Of a DNA stretch of 53,171 bases, positions 35,601 to 42,639 are shown one piece after another. Under the pieces are notes generated by a model. It saw only the letters and a program-made list of their open reading frames with translations. It ran no database searches and was not told the origin of the DNA. Location: the NCBI GenBank assembly GCA_946538425.1, contig CAMNGM010000003.1:1-53171 (forward strand), in the 5' to 3' direction. The stretch's first letter is position 1, and each line of letters starts with the position of its first letter. A program made the translations under genes and the position numbers. Source of the DNA: an uncultured Bacteroidales bacterium. GTDB lineage: Bacteria; Bacteroidota; Bacteroidia; Bacteroidales; UBA932.

Positions 35601-36944
35601 CTAGTACCGGTTCAGCGGGCGGCCGGCGGTCATCATATGGACCTTGCGGACGACGTCCTCGAGGACCTTGGCGTGCGCGGCGCGCTCGGCGAGCTGCTCC
35701 TCGGTGGGTTCCTTGGCGGTGAGGGCGGCGAAGTGCTCGTTGGAGGAGGCGAGAACGGTGTCGATGAGCTCGACGATGTCCAGCATGTCCTTCTCCACGA
35801 AGCCGCGGGAGGTGATGGCCGGGGTGCCGATGCGGAGGCCGGTGGTCTGGAAGGCGCTGCGGCTGTCGAACGGGACCATGTTCTTGTTCACGGTGATGTC
35901 GGCCTTCACGAGCTGGTTCTCGGCGAGACGGCCGGTCAGGTCCGGGAACTTGGTGCGGAGGTCGATGAGCATCAGGTGGTTGTCGGTACCGCCGGAGATG
36001 ATCTTGTAGCCCCTGCGGACGAATTCGGCGCACATCGCGGCGGCGTTGGCGATGACCTGCTTCTGGTAGTCGACATATTCCGGCTGGGAGGCCTCGTAGA
36101 AGGCCACGGCCTTGGCGGCGATCACGTGCTCGAGCGGTCCGCCCTGGATGCCCGGGAACACGCTGGAGTTCAGGATGGCGCTCATCTTCTTGATCTCGCC
36201 CTTCGGGGTGGTGAGGCCCCAGGGGTTGTCGAAGTCCTTGCCCATCAGGATGATGCCGCCGCGCGGTCCGCGGAGGGTCTTGTGGGTGGTGGAGGTGACG
36301 ATGTGCGCGTATTTGACCGGGTTCTTCAGGAGACCGGCGGCGATGAGGCCGGCGGTATGGGCCATGTCGATCCAGAGGATGGCGCCCACCTCGTCGGCGA
36401 TCTTGCGCATACGTTCGTAGTCCCACTCGCGGGAGTAGGCGGAGGCGCCGCCGATGATGAGCTTGGGCTTGCACTCGAGGGCCTTGCGCTCCATCTCGTC
36501 ATAGTCCACGCGGCCGGTTTCGGGGTTCAGGCCGTAGGCGACCGGCTTGTACAGGATGCCGGAGGCGTTCACGGGAGAACCGTGGGTGAGGTGGCCGCCC
36601 ATCGACAGGTCCAGGCCCATGAAGACGTCGCCGGGACGCAGGCAGGCCATCGTGACCGCCATATTCGCCTGGGCGCCGGAGTGCGGCTGGACGTTGGCGT
36701 ATTCGGCGTCGTAGAGCTTGCAGAGACGGTCGATGGCGATCTGCTCGATCTGGTCCACCACTTCGCAGCCGCCATAGTAGCGCTTGCCGGGATAGCCCTC
36801 GGCGTACTTGTTGGTGCAGATGGAGCCCATGGCGGCCATAACCTGGTCGGAGACATAGTTTTCGGAGGCGATGAGTTCGAGGCCGGAAGACTGGCGGTCT
36901 TTTTCTTTCTTGATCAGATCGAAGATCTGGAGGTCCTGTTTCAT
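35601..36944 (-). CDS. glyA: Serine hydroxymethyltransferase
   Basis: 447 residues from the ATG at 36944. It interconverts serine and glycine with tetrahydrofolate, using PLP. The PLP lysine is in [14 protein letters not shown] (about residue 235). Other signatures are [63 protein letters not shown] and, near the C-terminus, [18 protein letters not shown]. The family is usually about 420-430 residues, so a short extra C-terminal part is present. The [10 protein letters not shown] form is normal for the active enzyme. A TATCTTTG box at 36987-36994 is a plausible promoter. Confidence 0.97.
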   Translation of the reverse strand: MKQDLQIFDLIKKEKDRQSSGLELIASENYVSDQVMAAMGSICTNKYAEGYPGKRYYGGCEVVDQIEQIAIDRLCKLYDAEYANVQPHSGAQANMAVTMACLRPGDVFMGLDLSMGGHLTHGSPVNASGILYKPVAYGLNPETGRVDYDEMERKALECKPKLIIGGASAYSREWDYERMRKIADEVGAILWIDMAHTAGLIAAGLLKNPVKYAHIVTSTTHKTLRGPRGGIILMGKDFDNPWGLTTPKGEIKKMSAILNSSVFPGIQGGPLEHVIAAKAVAFYEASQPEYVDYQKQVIANAAAMCAEFVRRGYKIISGGTDNHLMLIDLRTKFPDLTGRLAENQLVKADITVNKNMVPFDSRSAFQTTGLRIGTPAITSRGFVEKDMLDIVELIDTVLASSNEHFAALTAKEPTEEQLAERAAHAKVLEDVVRKVHMMTAGRPLNRY

Positions 36945-36986
36945 ATCGTGTGTCTGGTTTTGACGCTGTTTGGTTTTTTGCGCCCA

Positions 36987-36994
36987 CAAAGATA
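36987..36994 (-). promoter_or_regulatory. -7 promoter box for glyA
   Basis: Minus-strand TATCTTTG, an exact TAnnTTTG match 43 bp ahead of the glyA ATG. No clear -33 TTTG at 19-22 bp. Confidence 0.45.
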
Positions 36995-37005
36995 GGTTTT
37001 TTTCT

Positions 37006-37013
37006 TAACTTTG
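37006..37013 (+). promoter_or_regulatory. -7 promoter box for the SpoU methyltransferase gene
   Basis: TAACTTTG matches TAnnTTTG and ends five bases before the ATG at 37019, which would place the transcription start on the start codon. Confidence 0.5.
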
Positions 37014-37018
37014 CCCCC

Positions 37019-37549
37019 ATGAAAGACAGAAAACTTCTCAACATCGAACTGGGCCGGATTTCGGCCGCGGAGTATAAGGAACTTCCGCCTTCCGGACTCG
37101 TCGTCGTGCTGGACAACATCCGCAGCGCGCACAACGTGGGCAGCGCCTTCCGGACGGCCGATTCCTTCGGTATCGACAAAGTCTTTCTGTGCGGCATCTC
37201 CGCCGTTCCGCCCTCCGCCGAGATCCGCAAGTCGGCCCTAGGCGCCGAGGACGCCGTGCCGTGGGAGCATTTCGACGACACGATGGACGCCCTCGCCGCC
37301 CTGCGCGCTGAAGGCTTCTCGCTGGTGGCGGTGGAGCAGACGGTCCATTCGCGCAAGCTCGGCCAGGACTTCCGCCGCGAGCCGGGCCTCAAGTACGCCC
37401 TCGTCTTCGGCAACGAGGTCTACGGCGTCCGCCAGGATGTCGTGGACGCCTGCGACCTCTCCCTGGAAATTCCCCAGTACGGCACCAAGCATTCGCTGAA
37501 CGTCTCCGTCTCCGTCGGGGTGGTCCTTTGGGACTTCGTCCGGGGGTAG
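37019..37549 (+). CDS. TrmH/SpoU family RNA 2'-O-methyltransferase
   Basis: 176 residues from the ATG at 37019. The three SPOUT-fold motifs are visible: motif 1 VLDNIRSAHNVGSAFRTADS (residues about 30-50), motif 2 ALVFGNEVYGV (about 127-137) and motif 3 LEIPQYGTKHSLNVSVSVGV (about 150-170). The family methylates ribose 2'-OH in tRNA or rRNA with SAM. There is no N-terminal substrate-binding domain, so this is the short TrmH-like form; target nucleotide unknown. Confidence 0.93.
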   Translation: MKDRKLLNIELGRISAAEYKELPPSGLVVVLDNIRSAHNVGSAFRTADSFGIDKVFLCGISAVPPSAEIRKSALGAEDAVPWEHFDDTMDALAALRAEGFSLVAVEQTVHSRKLGQDFRREPGLKYALVFGNEVYGVRQDVVDACDLSLEIPQYGTKHSLNVSVSVGVVLWDFVRG

Positions 37550-37687
37550 TCTCCGTAACTGTTTGGCAATCAACGCGATGATGCTCCGCTGGTGCGCCAG
37601 TGGACAACTATACGATTGATAGTCAAGCTGTTGAGGTGGAGGTTTTCCGGATTATTTGCTATCTTTATCGTCCCAGACCATCCAGCA

Positions 37688-38818
37688 ATGAAAAAGATCC
37701 TTCTCTTCCTCGTGAGCGTCACGCTCTGCCTGGACAGCCTCGCCGGCGGCGTCAAGGCCGGCCCGTGGGTGTCCGAGGCCCGGACCGACCGGGTCACCAT
37801 CCTCTGGACCAGCGACGGGCCCGGAATGGCCTATGTCGAACTGGCCGACGGCACCAAGATTTGGGAAACCTACGCCGGCCGGCGGGTCTTCCACCGGCTG
37901 CACCGCGTCCGCATCGACGGGCTCCAGCCCGGGGCGACGCTCCGGTACCGCGTCGGCGGGCAGGAACTTGCCGACGATTCCGATGCGCGGAATCCCCGGT
38001 TCGGAGACTTTTACGAAGGGGAATGGCACACCGTCCGCACCTTCGACCCGAAGGCCGCAGAGTGCCGTTTTTCCGTGTTCAATGACATCCATATGCGGAC
38101 GCAGTGGTACGAGTCCCTCGCCGCGCAGGTGGATTCCGCCTCGACGGATTTCCTGTTCCTGAACGGCGACATCACATCGGCGGGGAACTACGTGCTGGAC
38201 ACCCTGGTCCATTATGCCATCGAGCCGCTGGGGAACCTTCCCGCCGGGATTCCGCTCCTGTTCGGGCGCGGTAACCACGAGGGCCGCGGCAACAGCGTGG
38301 AACTGTTCGCCGACGTGTACCCGAACGCCGATCCGGCGCCGTTCTACTACACCTTCCGCCAGGGTCCCGTCGCCTTCATCGTCTTCGACGCGGGGGAGAC
38401 CGGCCGGAGCCGCTCCGTGCTGTACAGCGGCAAGGACGTGTATGAGGAGTACCTGAACGAGCAGATCGAATGGGGGAAGCAAGCGATGCGCGAGCCCCTG
38501 TTCCGGAAGGCGCCCGTCAAGGTGTGCCTGCTGCACGTCCCGATGATCGACCACCCCAACAAGAACGACTACCACCTCCAGCGCTGGCTGAACGTGCATA
38601 TGGTGCCGATGCTGAACAAGGCGGGCATCGATCTGATGATCGGCGCGGACCTGCACACGCAGATGTACTGCGAGCCCGAGTCCATGCACAACGACTTCCC
38701 GATCTTCGTGAACAACGAAGCCCGCCGGCTGGACGTCGTCTACTCCCACGGCTTCCTCACCCTCCGCTCCTTCCACCCGACCGGAAGGCTGGAATTCGAG
38801 AAGACTATTAAACCCTAG
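37688..38818 (+). CDS. Secreted calcineurin-like metallophosphoesterase
   Basis: 376 residues from the ATG at 37688. Signal peptide about 1-20 (LLFLVSVTLCLDSLAGG). Residues 22-115 form a beta-rich domain like the N-terminal fibronectin-type module of purple acid phosphatases (AWTSEARTD-like start, VRIDGLQPGATLRYRV). The catalytic domain has metal motifs FNDIHM (about 131), FLNGDI, LFGRGNHEGRG, VCLLHVPMID and GADLHTQMY in the expected order. It is probably a periplasmic or surface phosphatase; substrate unknown. The nitroreductase gene starts four bases after its stop. Confidence 0.9.
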   Translation: MKKILLFLVSVTLCLDSLAGGVKAGPWVSEARTDRVTILWTSDGPGMAYVELADGTKIWETYAGRRVFHRLHRVRIDGLQPGATLRYRVGGQELADDSDARNPRFGDFYEGEWHTVRTFDPKAAECRFSVFNDIHMRTQWYESLAAQVDSASTDFLFLNGDITSAGNYVLDTLVHYAIEPLGNLPAGIPLLFGRGNHEGRGNSVELFADVYPNADPAPFYYTFRQGPVAFIVFDAGETGRSRSVLYSGKDVYEEYLNEQIEWGKQAMREPLFRKAPVKVCLLHVPMIDHPNKNDYHLQRWLNVHMVPMLNKAGIDLMIGADLHTQMYCEPESMHNDFPIFVNNEARRLDVVYSHGFLTLRSFHPTGRLEFEKTIKP

Positions 38819-38822
38819 CCCT

Positions 38823-39353
38823 ATGGACAATGAAATACTGCGGGCGCTGCGAGAGCGCCGGAGCTGCCGGAGCTACAAGCCGGAGCAGATTACGGACGAC
38901 GAACTCGAGACCGTCCTCGAGGCGGGTACCTGGGCCCCGACCGCGAAGGGCCTCCAGGACCCCTGGATCGTGGCTGTGCAGAACCCGGAACTCCTGAAGA
39001 AGATTTCCCGGATGAACGCGGCGGTATGGGGCCGGGATATCGATCCCTTCTACGGCGCGCCCACCTACGTGCTGGTGTTCGGCTCCGATCCGGCCGTTTG
39101 GGCGAACTCCGTCCCCGATGGCTCGCTCGTGCTCGGCAACATGATGAATGCCGCCCATGCCATCGGCCTGGGCTCCTGCTGGATCAACCGCGAACGTGAA
39201 ATGTTCGCCACCGACGAAGGCAAGGCCCTGATGCAGGAACTCGGCCTCCCGGAAGGCCTCATCGGCATCGGCGCCCTCTCCCTCGGCTATCCCGCCGCCC
39301 CTCCCCGCGACCCGAAGCCCCGCAAGGAGAACTATTGGCGGGTGGTGAAATAA
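38823..39353 (+). CDS. Nitroreductase family protein
   Basis: 176 residues, the length of the small FMN-binding nitroreductases. The N-terminal ALRERRSCRSYKPEQI is the FMN-phosphate binding motif. TWAPTAKGLQDPWIVAV, the SLVLGNMMNAAHAIGLGSCW helix and the IGIGALSLGYP segment near the C-terminus are also typical. It reduces an electron-poor substrate with NAD(P)H through FMN; natural substrate unknown. It is the last core gene before the accessory block. Confidence 0.92.
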   Translation: MDNEILRALRERRSCRSYKPEQITDDELETVLEAGTWAPTAKGLQDPWIVAVQNPELLKKISRMNAAVWGRDIDPFYGAPTYVLVFGSDPAVWANSVPDGSLVLGNMMNAAHAIGLGSCWINREREMFATDEGKALMQELGLPEGLIGIGALSLGYPAAPPRDPKPRKENYWRVVK

Positions 39354-39583
39354 CCCAATTCCCGCTAGTGCCAACTGCGACCGCGTTCTAGCCCATGTGC
39401 CCGGTCATGCCCGGTGTCTCGCGTGGCTGAGAAACTATCCAGCACGCGTGACGGAACAAAAACGCCCCGAAACGTTCCCTCAGCCGTGCTGGAGCACGCC
39501 GCGGGGAACAAAAACGGGGCAAAACGTTCCCGAGACTGTGCCGCGAGGCATCCCGGGCGCAAATCTAGCCCTTTCTGTGCCCG

Positions 39584-39617
39584 AAAAAAAAGCCAGCCCC
39601 GGACGAGGCTGGCTTTT
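39584..39617 (-). terminator. Terminator of the duplicated gene end (left copy)
   Basis: Arms AAAAGCCAGCC and GGCTGGCTTTT with a run of eight T on the minus strand. The same structure is at 53021-53054. Confidence 0.88.
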
Positions 39618-39636
39618 GGTTGTGTCGCGCTTTCGC

Positions 39637-39688
39637 TTACGCGTTCGGGTTCTGCTTGATCTCGGCCTGGGCGGCGGCGAGACGGGCG
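39637..39688 (-). pseudogene. 3' end remnant of a duplicated gene
   Basis: Read on the minus strand this encodes ARLAAAQAEIKQNPNA and a TAA stop, identical in protein sequence to the gene end at 53118-53171 with only synonymous differences. Upstream of 39688 the coding sequence is gone, replaced by unrelated DNA. It is therefore the fragment left when a gene end was duplicated around the accessory block. I do not recognise the parent protein from these 16 residues. Confidence 0.8.
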
Positions 39689-40126
39689 TGAAAATCAACC
39701 ACTTACGTTCTCGCTGTAAACATACTGTAAACAACGCCTTAAAAACAGCCGTTCGCTCGTGCTTCCAGTATCTCTGGTTCTTGTGTTTGTCAATAACAAA
39801 GGTCGTCAATCTCCCTGAAGAATCCAAGATGGCCTTGTCGCTTTTTTCAGAAAGTGAGGATGTAATAGGATGGGGGAGATGGAAGGATTTCGGTTCTTCA
39901 ATAAGCCTGGATGCTGCGTATTCGTTCATATATTGAACCGTTACCCTGTCATCGACCTCGATTTATTAGGTGGTTACATGCTCACGTTATTATGAATCGA
40001 TGTGAGACTTTATTTCCTACCTTATTAATCAGCGTGGATACGATACTGCAACCAAGAAAAACAATCCATCAGAATGTGCTTCGTTTTCTTTTTTTCCGTA
40101 ATTTTGCGAATCAACGCTAACCGCAT
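39689..40126. other. Left junction of the accessory block, no supported gene
   Basis: AT-richer DNA. A minus-strand open frame starts at 39929 (MNEYAASRLIEEPKSFHLPH onward) and runs about 75 codons into the repeat; it may be the remnant of a gene or chance, and I cannot identify it. Two direct copies of CTGTAAACA (39714-39722, 39725-39733) lie 25 bp inside the junction, 11 bp apart, a spacing seen for recombinase or regulator binding sites. Confidence 0.5.
40099..40106 (+). promoter_or_regulatory. -7 promoter box of the peptide/FISUMP operon
   Basis: TAATTTTG, an exact TAnnTTTG match, 20 bp before the ATG at 40127. Confidence 0.55.
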
Positions 40127-40267
40127 ATGAAGAACGCACCCATCCAATCGAGGCAGGACTACCAGACTCCTTCCTTGAGACTTATCGACACGAACCTGGA
40201 ATATAACCTTCTCGCCTCGAACCTCGAGCCCATTGGCGGCGGAGACGATCCTGATATTGATTGGTGA
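40127..40267 (+). CDS. 46-residue peptide preceding a fimbrillin/FISUMP lipoprotein
   Basis: A short gene with its own -7 box, followed after 13 bases by the lipoprotein gene at 40281. Sequence features are a polar N-terminus, YQTPSLRLIDTNLEYNLLAS in the middle and an acidic glycine-containing end GGGDDPDIDW. From memory, small Bacteroidales genes that precede fimbrillin-like or similar secreted genes share this plan (Y..P....., a LLA.S-like central motif and a D/W-rich end). They have no established function. There is no signal peptide. It is below the size that gene callers usually report, so it is easily missed. The real-gene call rests on promoter, spacing and pattern. Confidence 0.7.
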   Translation: MKNAPIQSRQDYQTPSLRLIDTNLEYNLLASNLEPIGGGDDPDIDW

Positions 40268-40280
40268 AAACGAACGCGAA

Positions 40281-42632
40281 ATGAAACGTTTTGCATTTTA
40301 CCTTGGAATTATCACGGCTCTGGTGGCATCTTGCTCCACCCAGGAGGATGATAAGATCCCTCAGCAGGATGATTTGATGTTTTATGCATCCCTGGAGCAG
40401 CCAGCCGAAGAAGAGGGAACCAGACTCTATGCCGACGATGATCTTCACCTCCGCTGGAACGCTGACGACCGGATTTCCATCTTCAACAGGAATACCTACA
40501 ATCAGCAGTACCGGTTCACGCGCGAGACCGGTGACAATGCCGGCGGTTTTGACAAAGTGGCAGGGCCTGAGTTCATGACCGGAAACGAGATTTCCCATAT
40601 CGTGGCCGTTTATCCTTACCTGTCCTACACAAGAATATCCGAGTCCGAAACCATCACCCTGACTTTGCCCACCGAACAGCACTATGCCGAGAACACCTTT
40701 GGTCTTGGTGCCAATACGATGGTTTCCGTTACGGACGATGGCTTCCTTCGATTCAAAAATGTCGGAGGGTATCTGCGGCTCCGCCTGTATGGTGACGGAC
40801 TTTCATTGTCCTCCATTACGCTGAAAGGCAACAACGGCGAGAAACTGGCAGGAAAGGCGACGGTGACGATGCAGCCGGACGGAATTCCCATAGTTACACT
40901 GGCGGAGGATGCCACGAACCAGATTACCCTGGTATGTGACACTCCCGTGACATTGGGAGCGACAGCCGAGGAAGGCAAAGACTTCTGGCTCGTCGTCCCT
41001 CCTGTGACATTCAGCAAGGGGTTCACGATCTCGGTCGCCGGCACCGGCAATATTTTTGAAAAGTCCACGGGAAAGTCCGTAACCATCGAGCGGAGCAAAC
41101 TTTCCAAGATGTCGCCCCTGGAGATAGAAATAGGGACTTCAGTCGAACCCGTTCCACAAGCCATTGACCTGGGACTGCCCTCTGGGCTGAAATGGGCATC
41201 GTTCAACCTGGGAGCATCAAGGCCGGAAGAATACGGTAACTACTATGCCTGGGGAGAAACCCAGACAAAAACCGATTACTCCTATAGCTCCTACAAATGG
41301 TGCAATGGGGATTATCTGATGACCAAATACTGCCCAGTCGACAAAACAGATTTTTGGAACGGCGCAGGATCCCCGGACGGTAAGACAGTCCTGGACCCGA
41401 AGGACGATGCGGCACGTATGAATCTCGGAGGAAAATGGAGAATACCGGCAGACTGGGAATGGGAGGAATTAAGGGAGCATTGCACTTGGACTTGGACTAC
41501 ACAGAGGGGAATAAAAGGTCAATTGGTTACTGCCAAGAACGGTAACAGCATCTTCCTTCCCGCCGCTGGCGGAAGGATTGAGTCCGGCTCATGGAATGCC
41601 GGTTCCTTTGGTTACTACTGGGAATCATCCATTTCTTTAAGATTCCCGACCAGTGCGCGGGCAGCCGCCTTCGGCTCCAATATTGTCGGTTGGGACAACA
41701 ACGCCCGTATCTATGGGAACTCGATTCGTCCAGTCCAGGGAGACCGCCCTGTGAGCGTTTCCAAGGTCGTCCTTTCTCAGGACGTGTTAGAGCTTCAAAG
41801 GGGAGAAACTACGACATTGACAGCCACGGTCTTCCCTGAAAACGCTTCATGCCGTGCGGTGACGTGGAAAAGCAGCGATGAATCCATAGCGACTGTTTCT
41901 CCCTCCGGGGTTGTGACTGCTGTGAGCAATGGTACGGTGACGATCACTTGTACAACCGTGAATGTGGGCTATTCTGCATCCTGTACCGTTTCGGTATCAG
42001 GTCCGCCCGAAGCCGTCTATCTGGGCCTTTCCGTCAAGTGGGCCTCTTTCAACCTGGGTGCCTTGAAGCCGGAGGAGTATGGTGATTACTATGCTTGGGG
42101 CGAGACAGAGCCCCATTATATCAGTCTCGACCCGTTGATTTGGAAAGAAGGGAAGGAGGCCGGGTATGAGTGGGCTTCATACAAGTGGTGTATGGGTTCT
42201 GGCAATTCACTGACCAAGTATTGTGGGACGTCTTCTTACGGAGATAATGGCTTCGTGGATGGGAAGATGGTTTTGGCTCCGGAGGACGATGCGGCACATG
42301 TGAATCTCGGAGAGAACTGGCGCATTCCGACCGATGCGGAGTGGAGTGAGTTAAGGTCAAGGTGTACCTGGGAGTGGACAACGGAGAATGGCGTAAACGG
42401 TTTCAAAGTGACGAGCATTAACGGCAACAGTATTTTCCTTCCTGCCGCTGGCGTGATATCCGGCACCAGGGTTTCCAGCGGCGGATCTGGAGGCACCTAT
42501 TGGTCTTCCACCCTCCCTCCGGATTATCCGAACTTTGCCGGGATGCTGAGCTTTTACGACGGTGATATCGAATACGTCAGTGGACTCGAACGCTACATTG
42601 GCTTTTCTATTCGTCCCGTTTATGATCAATAA
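40281..42632 (+). CDS. Fimbrillin-like/FISUMP surface lipoprotein
   Basis: 783 residues from the ATG at 40281. Lipoprotein signal ends LVASC (Cys18). Residues about 30-285 resemble the fimbrillin-like N-terminal domain (RWNADDRISIFNRNTYNQQY, VAVYPYLSYTRISESETITL). A FISUMP domain follows (about 292-490: AIDLGLPSGLKWASFNLGAS, YYAWGETQTKTDY, WRIPADWEWEELREHCTWTW, GNSIFLPAAGGR). Then a bacterial Ig-like BIG2 domain (about 491-572: LELQRGETTTLTATVFPENA, ESIATVSPSGVVTAV) and a second FISUMP domain (577-783). Probably exposed on the cell surface; FISUMP function is unknown. The following gene is a paralogue in its first 280 residues. Confidence 0.88.
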   Translation: MKRFAFYLGIITALVASCSTQEDDKIPQQDDLMFYASLEQPAEEEGTRLYADDDLHLRWNADDRISIFNRNTYNQQYRFTRETGDNAGGFDKVAGPEFMTGNEISHIVAVYPYLSYTRISESETITLTLPTEQHYAENTFGLGANTMVSVTDDGFLRFKNVGGYLRLRLYGDGLSLSSITLKGNNGEKLAGKATVTMQPDGIPIVTLAEDATNQITLVCDTPVTLGATAEEGKDFWLVVPPVTFSKGFTISVAGTGNIFEKSTGKSVTIERSKLSKMSPLEIEIGTSVEPVPQAIDLGLPSGLKWASFNLGASRPEEYGNYYAWGETQTKTDYSYSSYKWCNGDYLMTKYCPVDKTDFWNGAGSPDGKTVLDPKDDAARMNLGGKWRIPADWEWEELREHCTWTWTTQRGIKGQLVTAKNGNSIFLPAAGGRIESGSWNAGSFGYYWESSISLRFPTSARAAAFGSNIVGWDNNARIYGNSIRPVQGDRPVSVSKVVLSQDVLELQRGETTTLTATVFPENASCRAVTWKSSDESIATVSPSGVVTAVSNGTVTITCTTVNVGYSASCTVSVSGPPEAVYLGLSVKWASFNLGALKPEEYGDYYAWGETEPHYISLDPLIWKEGKEAGYEWASYKWCMGSGNSLTKYCGTSSYGDNGFVDGKMVLAPEDDAAHVNLGENWRIPTDAEWSELRSRCTWEWTTENGVNGFKVTSINGNSIFLPAAGVISGTRVSSGGSGGTYWSSTLPPDYPNFAGMLSFYDGDIEYVSGLERYIGFSIRPVYDQ

Positions 42633-42639
42633 AGAACTC

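Larger units (their letters stand above)
39383..39688. repeat. Left copy of a 0.3-kb direct repeat bounding the accessory region
   Basis: This segment is repeated, with scattered differences, at 52819-53169. Shared landmarks in the same order are CCCATGTGCCC, TCGCGTGGCTG, CCCCGAAACGTTCCCTCAGC, CGTGCTGGAGCACGC, GGGGCAAAACGTTCCCGA, CATCCCGGGCGCAAATC, a GCCAGCC/GGCTGGC terminator, and the last 16 codons of one gene. Similarity stops at 39688, where AT-richer DNA begins. Confidence 0.92.

Noticed and set aside
39383..39600. Open frames on both strands inside the 0.3-kb repeat that share peptide words such as SSTAEGTFRG
   Set aside because: The frames differ between the two repeat copies, no start is shared, and the sequence is built of palindromes and a terminator. 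Better explained as a non-coding repeat.
39689..40126. A tRNA gene as the insertion target at the left boundary
   Set aside because: I found no cloverleaf or CCA-ended tRNA sequence at either boundary; the duplicated part is the end of a protein gene.
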